From Asanoa iriomotensis (GTDB taxonomy: Bacteria > Actinomycetota > Actinomycetes > Mycobacteriales > Micromonosporaceae), in contig NZ_BONC01000042.1 in NCBI RefSeq assembly GCF_016862515.1, forward strand, positions 1-64,000: a stretch of 64,000 nt of DNA, read 5' to 3'. How positions within the stretch are numbered: the stretch's first letter is position 1; each line of letters starts with the position of its first letter. Shown piece after piece: positions 26,449-34,534 of the stretch. Made by a program: the position numbers and the translations under genes. The notes under the pieces are model-generated. The model did no database searches. It was not told the DNA's origin and saw only the letters and a list, made by a program, of their open reading frames with translations.

Positions 26449-26951
26449 ATCCGGCCCGCGGCGGTCCGGGCGGCTTCTTCGAGCGGCTTGCGGGTCTGCG
26501 CGGGGTCGACCAGGAGCACGAGCCGGATCGCGACCCAGACGCCGCCCTTGGCGTAGAAGACGGTGCCGTCCTCGAGGTGGGCCTCGTCCCCGATGCCGCT
26601 CAGCTCGGTGAACTCGTGCTTGAGCTCACGATCGATGTCGAGAAACTTCTTGGCGCCGTCACCGACGTAGATCTCGACCTGCGCGGTGGGCCCGGTCACG
26701 GGCCCGGTGTACGAGCAGCTCTCGCTGGACTCGACGGCCGGGTCCAGTTTGGTGCCGGCGAGCTTCTCGGCGTCGTCCTGGGTGATCAGCTCGCAGGCGT
26801 TCGGCAGCGCGGCGGGTGCCTCTTCGGTCGGTGCGGCGGCTTCGGTGGGCGCGGCTTCGGTCGCGACGGCGCCGACCGTGGCCGGCTCTTCGCCGCCACA
26901 CCCGGCGAGCAGCGCGACGGCGGTGACGAGGACGATCAGCTGACGCTTCAT
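26445..26951 (-). CDS. DUF3558-like lipoprotein
   Basis: Lipoprotein of 168 residues with lipobox ALLAGC (Cys near 18) and an Ala/Glu/Pro linker. The globular part begins PNACELITQDDAEKLAG and contains SSESCSYTG, the two-Cys pattern of DUF3558, a family of small actinobacterial cell-surface lipoproteins of unknown role. It sits between two other lipoprotein genes, 3 bp after one stop and overlapping the next start, so all three are one transcription unit. Confidence 0.78.
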   Translation of the reverse strand: MKRQLIVLVTAVALLAGCGGEEPATVGAVATEAAPTEAAAPTEEAPAALPNACELITQDDAEKLAGTKLDPAVESSESCSYTGPVTGPTAQVEIYVGDGAKKFLDIDRELKHEFTELSGIGDEAHLEDGTVFYAKGGVWVAIRLVLLVDPAQTRKPLEEAARTAAGRM

Positions 26952-26954
26952 GAC

Positions 26955-27467
26955 TCAGCCCAGAATCGTGTCGATGAGGGTGTTCATGGTCTTGTCGTAC
27001 GTCGCCTCGTCAAACCCGAAACTGCTCATGATCAGCGTGTACGCACCCTTGTCGCTGATCAGCGCGGCCTCGGCCTGGATGTCCTTGATGGCGAGGTAGG
27101 ACTTCTTGCCCTTGCCGATGTCGCTCACCTTGGGGAACGACTTGCCGGCCGTGTCCCGCTGGTAGTCGTAGGTGGTCTCACCGGCAAGCGCGGACGAGAC
27201 GGTGACGGTGAGACTGGCCACGCCCTTGCCGTCGCCGAACAGGCAGTTGCCCTCGTCCTTCATCGGCTGGCCGATGATCTCGGACACCTTGTCGGCCGTG
27301 AACGGACACTCGGGCTTGACGTCGGAGAGCCCCGCACCCGCGTCGCCCACGTTTTCGTCACCGGCGACCACGCCGACACCGGAGTCGCCCGCGTCGTCGG
27401 AACCACCACAACCCGCCGGCATCAGCAGGGCCCCCACCAGCAGCAACGACGTAACTACCCGCCGCAT
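26955..27467 (-). CDS. DUF3558-like lipoprotein
   Basis: Lipoprotein of 170 residues. The signal peptide ends LMPAGC; an acidic Gly/Asp linker follows. The domain begins PECPFTADKVSEIIGQ and contains DEGNCLFGDG, again a two-Cys DUF3558-like layout, though sequence similarity to its neighbour is low. ATG 27467 is preceded by GGAGG with an 8-nt spacer, so this is the start of the three-gene lipoprotein unit. A divergent gene begins 167 bp away. Confidence 0.75.
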   Translation of the reverse strand: MRRVVTSLLLVGALLMPAGCGGSDDAGDSGVGVVAGDENVGDAGAGLSDVKPECPFTADKVSEIIGQPMKDEGNCLFGDGKGVASLTVTVSSALAGETTYDYQRDTAGKSFPKVSDIGKGKKSYLAIKDIQAEAALISDKGAYTLIMSSFGFDEATYDKTMNTLIDTILG

Positions 27468-27634
27468 GAAACATTCCTCCGTCGGTCCACGCACCCGACG
27501 CGACCACCCACCCCAGACAGCCGTCACGGATACAGCCCGACGCTATGGCCCTAGCCCCTCGAAGGAATCGGGTGTTTCCCTATGCGGCGCGGTAGCGTGC
27601 GCCTGCGACGGACCGCGGCCAAAGGAGGACGTCG

Positions 27635-28519
27635 ATGACGGCGCCGGTTGTGCCGGCTGACGTGCGGGCTGCGGGCGCGCGGACGGTCGAGCTGATGCTC
27701 GAGTTCTTCGAGGACGAGCTCGATGGCCCGCCCACTCTCGGTGAGTTCCTCGAGATTCTGAACTTCTCGACGCCGTCAGGGCGGGGCCTCCCGCGGTCGT
27801 TGCGCCTGCGAGCCACGGTTAAGGGCGGCCGACGCTACGTCATGAACCGTGCGTCACGGGTCGCAGACTTGAACGACGCTGTCTTCGTCGAGGCCGCTGA
27901 GCTGCTCGTGTCCCTTGTCGACAGCAGGCTCTCCAACGGCGGTCAGGAGCTGACGGGAGGCGGGTTGGCGTCGGCATTGCTCCAGGTCGTGCACGAGTCG
28001 GGAGTCTCGTTCGCCGACCTCCCGGCCGGTGAGGTCGTCGCGCTGGATGCCGACAAATCCCGGACCATCAGAGCGGTGGCGGGTGATGTCGTGGCCGTCC
28101 CTGGGCGAAACGGCGGCTACCACCTGGGCGTCGTGATCATGCGTAGCCGCTTCGGAACCGCCATCGGCTTCCTCCGGGGCACTTCCGCCGTCCCGCGACT
28201 CGACAGTTCAAGCCACCGCCAGCCCCGCGTCCGCCCGCTGTACACGGACGACCGGGCGATCGCAGACGGCACTTGGCCGATCGTCGGCCACGATGAAGAC
28301 CTGCGTGCGCTCTTTCCGGATCAACCGGAGATCTACCACGCACCCGGACAACCTTGGTCACCCGTCGACCTCGGCGAGTTCGGGTCAGCGGAGTCACCCA
28401 GCGGCACCTTGCGTCCGATCACCAGACAAGAGGCGGACGAAGTCGGACTGCTGGCGAACGGATTCAGCCAGACCTACCCCAGCGAGCACCTTCAAGAACT
28501 GCTGGACAAGACCCTCTAA
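27635..28519 (+). CDS. hypothetical protein, possibly Imm26-like
   Basis: Soluble protein of 294 residues. ATG 27635 follows AAAGGAGG with a short spacer, so the gene looks real. The N-terminal half is helical. The middle contains GDVVAVPGRNGGYHLGVVI and FGTAIGFLRG, which resembles the Imm26 immunity fold (a short beta-sheet with a GDxxAIP start); this is a weak motif-level resemblance. Codon use is a little less GC-extreme than in its neighbours. Directly after its stop begins the degenerate tandem array. No partner toxin was found. Confidence 0.6.
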   Translation: MTAPVVPADVRAAGARTVELMLEFFEDELDGPPTLGEFLEILNFSTPSGRGLPRSLRLRATVKGGRRYVMNRASRVADLNDAVFVEAAELLVSLVDSRLSNGGQELTGGGLASALLQVVHESGVSFADLPAGEVVALDADKSRTIRAVAGDVVAVPGRNGGYHLGVVIMRSRFGTAIGFLRGTSAVPRLDSSSHRQPRVRPLYTDDRAIADGTWPIVGHDEDLRALFPDQPEIYHAPGQPWSPVDLGEFGSAESPSGTLRPITRQEADEVGLLANGFSQTYPSEHLQELLDKTL

Positions 28520-29330
28520 CAAAGCGCCGCCGCGCCGGCCAGCCGCACCACGGCCGGGGCCCGCGCCCGTGGCCGCACGACCCGCCGCCGCGGTTGAAGG
28601 CCGGCCCACGAGGAGACCACGGTCGACCTGGGCCCGCCCCGACGCCGCGACGAGCGTCTCGCCCGAATGGCGGCGGGCTTTGCCGGCTAGCCGCAGGCCG
28701 GCTAACGGCAGAGGGTTACGCCGCGACTGACCAGGTCGCCCAGGAGGCGGCGGTCTCGCCGGCCAGCCGCAGGCCCGGCAAAGGCCGGGGGTTACGCCGC
28801 GACTGACCAGGTGGCGCGGAAGGCGACGGCCTCGCCGGCCAGCCGCAATCCGACCAAGCCGGGGGTTACGCGGCGACGACCAGGTGGCACGGACGGCGGC
28901 GGGCTCGAAGCCGCCGCCGGTCATCCGGGCGCCGTACGCGCCCGCCGTCTCCCAACCGCAATCCGGTAGAGGCCGGGGTTGCGCGGCGACGACCGGCTGG
29001 CGCGGACGGCGGCGGTCTGGCCCGCGAGCCGTTGCTCGACCGGGACCCCCGCCCTTGCGCCGGGACGAGCCTCTGGCGCGGAAGGCGGCGGCTTCGCCCG
29101 CGAGCCGTTGGTCGACCGGGACCTGCCCTGGCGCCGCGACGAGCCTCTGGCGCGGATGGCGGCGTGCTTCGCCGGCCAGCCGCAGGCCGGCCAACGGCCG
29201 GGGTTGCGCGGCGACTGACCAGGTGGCGCGGATGGCCCCGGGCTTCGCCGGCCAGCCGCAGGCCGGCAACGGCCGGGGTTACGCGGCGACCGACCAGGTG
29301 GCGCGGAAGGCGGCGGCCTCGCCCGCGAGC
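28520..29330. repeat. degenerate ~75-bp tandem repeat array
   Basis: At least nine imperfect units. Anchors GCGCGG(A/T)(A/C/T)GG, or close variants, lie at 28661, 28738, 28814, 28887, 29000, 29076, 29150, 29226 and 29301. Spacings are 77, 76, 73, 113, 76, 74, 76 and 75 bp. Each unit carries CCGGCCAGCCGCAGGCCGG or a variant and GGGGTTACGCGGCGAC or a variant. The last unit is the coding 3' end of the minus-strand gene at 29279-29905, so the array looks like serial duplication of that 3' end. It fills the whole gap between two convergent genes. Confidence 0.85.
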
Positions 29331-29905
29331 CATTGCTCGACCTGGTCTGGCTTCACGCTCGGGTCTGGGCGGTGGACGATGCCGCGGCGGAGGTCGACCA
29401 GCGCGGGGTCTGCGTGGGGGAGGACCTGGTCCATGTGGCGCGACATCAAGTGGAGCGTGGCGATGATGGTTTCGCGGCTCGGCGGTTGCTCGTCCATGTG
29501 TAGGCGGACGGCTTCGGCGTGGCCGTCCGGGTGGCGTAGGCCGAAGTGTGGGTTGATCTTGACTGGTAGGTCGCCGAGCATCGCGATCGCGTCTCGGGTC
29601 TGGGCCAACTCCGTGTCCTTGTCCAGCGTGCCCAGGTAGGTCAGGGCGCCCGGTAGCAGGATCTCGTAGAGCGGCTTCCAGCGTGGCTTGACCTCGTTGA
29701 CCACCGCGTGGAGGTGGCGGCCGTTGCCGTGGAAGGCTATGTCGCTTTTGAGGGCCTTGATGAGTTGGCCGTGTGGGTTGAAGCCGGAGCGGGACTCGCG
29801 CTGCTTGCGCAGGCCGCCGACGAAGGTGGCCTTCGCGGGGCCGGTGCGGTCGACGTAACGGGCGAACGCGAGAAGGGTGGCGTAAGGGACGGCGGGTGCG
29901 GTCAC
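29279..29905 (-). CDS. hypothetical protein whose 3' end is the array unit
   Basis: Protein of 208 residues starting GTG 29905, preceded by GGAGG on the minus strand. It is a soluble, mixed alpha/beta protein with conserved-looking segments FNPHGQLIKALKSDIAFHGN, HLHAVVNEVKPRWKPLYE and LPVKINPHFGLRHPDGH, rich in His. I recognise no family. Its final 15 residues (AGEAAAFRATWSVAA) are encoded by the same ~75-bp sequence that recurs downstream. A 45-bp perfect dyad lies upstream between this gene and the DinB-like gene. Confidence 0.7.
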   Translation of the reverse strand: MTAPAVPYATLLAFARYVDRTGPAKATFVGGLRKQRESRSGFNPHGQLIKALKSDIAFHGNGRHLHAVVNEVKPRWKPLYEILLPGALTYLGTLDKDTELAQTRDAIAMLGDLPVKINPHFGLRHPDGHAEAVRLHMDEQPPSRETIIATLHLMSRHMDQVLPHADPALVDLRRGIVHRPDPSVKPDQVEQWLAGEAAAFRATWSVAA

Positions 29906-29937
29906 GTGGCCCTCCAGCTTCCAAGATCTCCGCTGGT

Positions 29938-29982
29938 CAGCGGCGATTTTCGTACACACATTCTAATCGAAAATCGCCGCTG
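29938..29982 (-). promoter_or_regulatory. perfect 15-bp dyad around a candidate -10 box
   Basis: Arms CAGCGGCGATTTTCG (29938-29952) and its exact reverse complement (29968-29982), with a 15-nt AT-rich centre. The centre reads ATTAGAATGTGTGTA on the minus strand, containing TAGAAT, a good -10 hexamer for the gene starting at 29905. The layout fits an operator straddling a promoter. A terminator for the upstream gene is possible, but there is no U tract. Confidence 0.6.
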
Positions 29983-30000
29983 TGCCCACCCGCGGAAGCG

Positions 30001-30600
30001 TCAGCCGGCGGCCGTCCAGTGCGGGTCGCGACCGAGGTAGCGGAGCAACTCCGCGGGCGCGCCGTCAGTCGATGACGACGACGGCGGCAGGGCCGGCGCG
30101 TAGGCGCCGTACTGACGCAGCGGTTCGACGATCGCCCGGGCCACCGGCAACAGAGCCAGCGCAAGGTCCTCGCTCAACGGCGACGGCTGGCCCGTCGCGA
30201 CCGCGATGTCCCACGCGTGCACGCCCGCGTCCAGGGCGGCCGCGCCGGCCGCCGTCGCGGCGGGCAGGTCGCCATGCGGCAACGGGGTCGGTGTCGTCCC
30301 GTTCGGGTCGACCGTCGCGAAGGCGGCGGCCGTTACCGCGAGGCTCGGCGAGATCAGGTCGGCCGGCGTGCCGGCCAGGACGCCCGACGGGGTGAACGGG
30401 TTCTCCGTCGGCCCGTCCTGCCCGGTGATCGCCGAGGCGAAGGCGCGCTGGTCGCCGGCCGCGTGCTGGAGGACCTGGGTGACGTTCCACTCGGTGCAGG
30501 GGGTCGGCCGGTCGAGGTCCGCGGTGGTCAGCGCGGCGGTCACGTCGCGCAGTGCGGTGTGGGCCAGGTCCAGGATCGTCCAGGTGGCGGTCGCGGTCAT
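30001..30600 (-). CDS. TIGR03086/DinB-like metal-binding protein (maleylpyruvate isomerase family)
   Basis: Protein of 199 residues of the DinB_2/MDMPI superfamily, whose members use a His triad for a metal and often mycothiol as thiol. Seen: PTPCTEWNVTQVLQHAAGDQRAFASAITG near 32-60, with a His at about 46, and AALDAGVHAWDIAVATG near 121-138, with a second His. This layout is that of TIGR03086 proteins. Reaction not known. It lies downstream of the DUF3516 helicase gene, separated by a large palindrome. Confidence 0.87.
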   Translation of the reverse strand: MTATATWTILDLAHTALRDVTAALTTADLDRPTPCTEWNVTQVLQHAAGDQRAFASAITGQDGPTENPFTPSGVLAGTPADLISPSLAVTAAAFATVDPNGTTPTPLPHGDLPAATAAGAAALDAGVHAWDIAVATGQPSPLSEDLALALLPVARAIVEPLRQYGAYAPALPPSSSSTDGAPAELLRYLGRDPHWTAAG

Positions 30601-30628
30601 CGTCGTCTCCCCAGCAATGTCGAGGCCA

Positions 30629-30684
30629 GAACGGAACGGAACGTTCCGCTGTCATCAAAGATAGCGGAACGCTCCGTTCCGTTC
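30629..30684. promoter_or_regulatory. 22-bp-arm inverted repeat of the GGAACG family
   Basis: Left arm 30629-30650 and right arm 30663-30684 pair over 22 bp with a single mismatch. A 12-nt loop GTCATCAAAGAT separates them. Each arm also holds a smaller GGAACGTTCC-like palindrome (30638-30647 and 30666-30675). It lies between the stop of the helicase gene and the start of the DinB-like gene, both on the minus strand. It may be an operator, a terminator or a mobile palindrome. Confidence 0.6.
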
Positions 30685-30693
30685 AAGACCCTT

Positions 30694-33213
30694 CTAGCCG
30701 AAGGACGAAGCCGGCCCCACCGCCGTGACCGTGACCGCCGCGACGCCCGCGGCGTCCGAGGCCGCCAGGTCGACCGTGGCCTCGATGGCCCAGTCGTGGT
30801 CGTCCTCCGGGTCGTCGAAGATCTGCCGGACCTCCCAGCGGTCCGGCTTTTCGTCGATGACCAGCAGGGCGGGGCCGCGGGCGTCCGGGCCCACGCCGAT
30901 GTCTGCGTACTCCTCGTAGTAGGGCGCCAGAGCAGAAGCCCACTCCGACGCCGTGTAGCCGTCCGCGCCGTCCAGCTCGCCCAGCGACTCCCAGTCGCGC
31001 AGCGCCGCCAACTCCACCCGGCGGAACAGCGCGTTGCGGACCAGCACCCGGAAGGCCCGGCGGTTGCGGGTCACCGCCGGCGGTGGGCGGTCCTCGTCCG
31101 CCACCGCTTCCTCCACCGACTGCGGATCCCGCAGGCGCTCCCACTCGTCGAGCAGGCTCGAGTCCACCTGGCGCACCAGCTCACCCAGCCACTCGATCAG
31201 GTCCGCCAGGTCCTCGGTGCGCGCGTCCTCGGGCACGGTCCGGCGCAGCGCGTGATAGGCGTCAGCCAGGTAGCGCAGGACCAGCCCCTCCGACCGGGAG
31301 AGGCCGTAGAAGGCGACAAACTCGCCGAACGTCATCGCCCGCTCGTACATGTCGCGGACCACCGACTTCGGGCGCAGCTCGTGGTCGGCGACCCACGGAT
31401 GACCCCGGGCATACATCGCGTACGCATCCTCGAGCAGCTCGGCCAGCGGGCGCGGGTGGGTCACCTCCTCGAGCAGCTCCATCCGCTCCTCGTACTCGAT
31501 GCCCTCGGCCTTCATCGCCGCGACCGCCTCGCCGCGGGCCTTGAACTGCTGCGCGGACAGCACCTGGCGCGGGTCGTCCAGAGTGGACTCGATGACCGAC
31601 AGCGCGTCCAGGAAGTAGTCCGGCGACTCGCGGTCCAGCAGCTCGATCGCGGCCAGCGCGAACGGCGACAGCGGCTGGTTCAACGCGAAGTCGGCCTGCA
31701 GGTCGACGGTCAGCCGGACCGTGCGACCCGAGGCGTCGGGCGGCGAGACCCGTTCCACGACACCACCGGCCAGCAACGCGCGGTAGATCGCGATCGCCCG
31801 ACGGATGTGTCGCCGCTGCGCGGCCGGATCCTCGTGGTTGTCCGTCAGCAGATGGCGCATCGCGGCGAACGGGTCGCCGGGGCGGCCGATCACGTTGAGC
31901 AGCATCGCGTGCGACACGTGGAACGACGACTGCAGCGGCTCCGGCTCCGCCTCGACCAGGCGGTCGAAGGTCGGCCGGCCCCAGCCGATCGCGCCGTCCG
32001 GCGGCTTCTTCTTGACGACCTTCCGCCGCTTCTTGGGATCGTCGCCCGCTTTCGCCAGCGCCCGCTCGTTGTCGATGACGTGCTCCGGCGCCTGCACCAC
32101 CACGTTGCCGACGGTGTCGAACCCCGCACGCCCCGCCCGGCCGGCGATCTGGTGGAACTCCCGCGCCTTGAGCAGCCGTACCCGCGTGCCGTCGAACTTG
32201 GACAGTCCTGTGAAAAGGACCGTGCGGATCGGCACGTTGATGCCGACCCCGAGCGTGTCGGTCCCGCAGATCACCTTCAGCAGACCGGCCTGCGCCAACG
32301 TCTCCACGAGCCGGCGGTAGCGCGGCAGCATGCCGGCGTGGTGCACCCCGATCCCGTGCCGCACCAGCCGCGAGAGCACGCGCCCGAAGCCAGACGAGAA
32401 CCGGAAGTTCCCGATGGCCGAGGCGATGGCGTCCTTCTCCGCGCGGGTCGACACGTTCACCGACATCAGCGCCGACGCCCGCTCCAGCGCGGCGGCCTGC
32501 GTGAAGTGCACGACGTAGACGGGAGCCTGCCGCGTCGACAGCAGTTCCTCCAGCGTCTCGTGCAACGGCGTGACCGCGTACGAGTACATCAGCGGCACGG
32601 GCCGTTCCACGGATCGGACGACCGCCGTCGGTCGCCCCGTCCGCCGCGTCAGGTCGCTCTCGAACCGCGACACGTCGCCCAGCGTCGCCGACATCAACAG
32701 GAACTGCGTGTGCGGCAGCTCGATCAGCGGCACCTGCCAGGCCCAACCGCGGTCCGGCTCCGCGTAGAAATGGAACTCGTCCATCACGACCTGACCCACA
32801 TCGGCGTACGTGCCGTCGCGCAGCGCGATGTTGGCCAGGATCTCCGCCGTGCAGCAGATGATCGGCGCGGTCTCGTTGACCGCCGCGTCACCGGTGAGCA
32901 TGCCGACGTTGGCCGCGCCGAAGACCCGGCACAGGTCGAAGAACTTCTCGGACACCAGAGCCTTGATCGGCGCGGTGTAGAAGGTCCGCCGCCCCTGCGC
33001 GAAGGCCGCGAAGTGGGCACCCATCGCCACCAGGCTCTTACCGGACCCGGTCGGCGTGTTCAGGATGACGTTGGCGTCCGAGACCAGCTCGATCAACGCC
33101 TCTTCCTGGTGCGGGTAGAGGGTCAACCCGCGCTCGCCGGCCCAGGCGGCGAAGGACTCGAAGAGCGAATCAGGCGTGATCTCAGCGGGTACGAGGTCGG
33201 CGAGCGTCGTCAC
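30694..33213 (-). CDS. DEAD/DEAH-box RNA helicase, DUF3516 (Ski2-like)
   Basis: Superfamily 2 helicase of 839 residues. Walker A TPTGSGKS (53-60), Walker B DEFH (145-148), SATLGD (175-180) and a QIAGRAGRAG motif VI near 350 place it with Ski2-like helicases. The C-terminal half is the DUF3516 region found in actinobacterial members. Presumed role is RNA unwinding or decay. GTG 33213 overlaps the trmB stop (GTGA); longer readings would run into trmB. A Lys/Arg cluster (KKRRKVVKKK) near 400 may contact RNA. Confidence 0.92.
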   Translation of the reverse strand: MTTLADLVPAEITPDSLFESFAAWAGERGLTLYPHQEEALIELVSDANVILNTPTGSGKSLVAMGAHFAAFAQGRRTFYTAPIKALVSEKFFDLCRVFGAANVGMLTGDAAVNETAPIICCTAEILANIALRDGTYADVGQVVMDEFHFYAEPDRGWAWQVPLIELPHTQFLLMSATLGDVSRFESDLTRRTGRPTAVVRSVERPVPLMYSYAVTPLHETLEELLSTRQAPVYVVHFTQAAALERASALMSVNVSTRAEKDAIASAIGNFRFSSGFGRVLSRLVRHGIGVHHAGMLPRYRRLVETLAQAGLLKVICGTDTLGVGINVPIRTVLFTGLSKFDGTRVRLLKAREFHQIAGRAGRAGFDTVGNVVVQAPEHVIDNERALAKAGDDPKKRRKVVKKKPPDGAIGWGRPTFDRLVEAEPEPLQSSFHVSHAMLLNVIGRPGDPFAAMRHLLTDNHEDPAAQRRHIRRAIAIYRALLAGGVVERVSPPDASGRTVRLTVDLQADFALNQPLSPFALAAIELLDRESPDYFLDALSVIESTLDDPRQVLSAQQFKARGEAVAAMKAEGIEYEERMELLEEVTHPRPLAELLEDAYAMYARGHPWVADHELRPKSVVRDMYERAMTFGEFVAFYGLSRSEGLVLRYLADAYHALRRTVPEDARTEDLADLIEWLGELVRQVDSSLLDEWERLRDPQSVEEAVADEDRPPPAVTRNRRAFRVLVRNALFRRVELAALRDWESLGELDGADGYTASEWASALAPYYEEYADIGVGPDARGPALLVIDEKPDRWEVRQIFDDPEDDHDWAIEATVDLAASDAAGVAAVTVTAVGPASSFG

Positions 33214-33899
33214 GCGGCGCGCCTCCGGAAGACGAGGTCGAAGACGTCCCGCCCTTGCCGGGCCGCGCGGCGTTCGAAGTGTGTGACCGCCCGGTGCGCC
33301 GGCCGCGGCGCGTAGTCGGGCGCCGTGTTCACCAGGCCGGGGTCGGCTGACAGGGTCGACAACATCGACGCAGCGTACGGCGCCCAGTCGGTCGCGCAGT
33401 GCAGCACACCCGCACCCGGCACGAGCCGGGACCGCAGCAGCGCCACGTGCGGGGGCTGGATGATCCGCCGCTTGTGGTGCTTGAGCTTGGGCCATGGATC
33501 GGGGAAGAACACGTGCACGGCGTCCAGCCGGTCCGGCGGCAGCATCTGCCGCAGCAGGTCGAGAGCGTCACCGCGGGCGATCCGGACATTGGTCAACCCG
33601 CGCGCCTCGATGTGGCCGAGCAGCGACGCGATGCCCGGCACGTGCACCTCGACCGCCAGGTAGTCCCGCGCCGGGTCGGCCGCCGCCATCGCCGCGGTCG
33701 CGTCACCCATCCCGGACCCGATCTCAACCACCAACGGAGCGGAACGCCCGAAAAGCCCCACGACATCAAGCGGCGCGTCCGACACGGCGATGCCGTACGA
33801 CGGCCACAACCGGGAGAGCGCATCGTGATGCCGGTCACCCATCCGCCCGCCACGGTTGTGGAAGGTGCGGATGTGGGGCGACACAGCGATAGCACTCAC
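33210..33899 (-). CDS. trmB: tRNA (guanine-N7-)-methyltransferase
   Basis: SAM-dependent methyltransferase of 229 residues that forms m7G46 in tRNA. The SAM-binding motif VVEIGSGMGD lies at about 57-66, and the signature DPWPKLKHHKRRI is diagnostic of TrmB. The start is taken as GTG 33899; the ribosome site is poor, and the N-terminus (SPHIRTFHNRGGRM) matches the family. It is translationally coupled to the downstream helicase. A secreted-protein gene diverges 74 bp away. Confidence 0.94.
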   Translation of the reverse strand: MSAIAVSPHIRTFHNRGGRMGDRHHDALSRLWPSYGIAVSDAPLDVVGLFGRSAPLVVEIGSGMGDATAAMAAADPARDYLAVEVHVPGIASLLGHIEARGLTNVRIARGDALDLLRQMLPPDRLDAVHVFFPDPWPKLKHHKRRIIQPPHVALLRSRLVPGAGVLHCATDWAPYAASMLSTLSADPGLVNTAPDYAPRPAHRAVTHFERRAARQGRDVFDLVFRRRAA

Positions 33900-33972
33900 C
33901 GCCCGATTTTGGCAGGTGTCGCGTTGGCGCTCCAAATGCGACAATCGACGCACGGGCGGCAGGGAGGTCATG

Positions 33973-34530
33973 ATGTCCGGTCGTCGGTCATTGGCAACGG
34001 TCGCGCTCACCGCGTGGATCGTCGTCCTCACCGGTGCGCCGGCGCTGGCCGCGCCCGCGCCGACACCGACTCCCACGCCGACGGCCGACGCCGTCCCCGA
34101 GGGACTGTTCATCGAGGTCAACCCCAGCACGGCCGAGGCCGGCCAGATCGTCGGCATCCGGGCGAGCTGCACCGAGGCCGACGACGACCCGCCCGAGGAC
34201 ACCGAGGACGCGATCGTCGAGTCGACCGCGTTCGGCGAGGTCACGGTGAAGCCCCAGTTCGGCCACCTGACCGGCGCGGTGACGATCCCGGCCGACACCC
34301 CGGCCCGCTCCTACCGGGTCGTCCTCGACTGCCCGGGCCTGTTCACCGGCAGCGCCGACACCACGGTCAACGTGCTCAACGGCAACCGGCCGAGCCGCGG
34401 CCCGGCGACCGGCTTCGGCGGCACGGCCGGCGACGACAACAGCACGATGGTGCTGACCGGGGGCGCCGTCGCGCTTGCCGCGGGTCTGGTGCTCGGCGTG
34501 CTCACCCTGCGCCGGCGGCGGACCGCATAG
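33973..34530 (+). CDS. secreted, C-terminally anchored protein, putative sortase substrate
   Basis: Protein of 185 residues. It has a signal peptide (hydrophobic VALTAWIVVLTGAPALA), a proline/threonine linker, one beta-sandwich-like domain with two Cys (ASCTEAD and LDCPGLF), and a C-terminal GP-ATGFGG stretch followed by a hydrophobic helix and RRRRTA. This is the layout of a cell-wall sorting signal, but the pentapeptide is not a clean LPxTG. GGGAGG at 33962-33967 favours ATG 33973 over the ATG at 33970. A sortase gene starts 5 bp after its stop, so the two form an operon. Confidence 0.8.
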   Translation: MSGRRSLATVALTAWIVVLTGAPALAAPAPTPTPTPTADAVPEGLFIEVNPSTAEAGQIVGIRASCTEADDDPPEDTEDAIVESTAFGEVTVKPQFGHLTGAVTIPADTPARSYRVVLDCPGLFTGSADTTVNVLNGNRPSRGPATGFGGTAGDDNSTMVLTGGAVALAAGLVLGVLTLRRRRTA

Positions 34531-34534
34531 AGAT

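Noticed and set aside
28394-29269. 291-codon minus-strand frame through the tandem array
   Set aside because: It is a read-through of 75-bp units whose length is a multiple of three; no ribosome site, and the end runs into the opposite gene.
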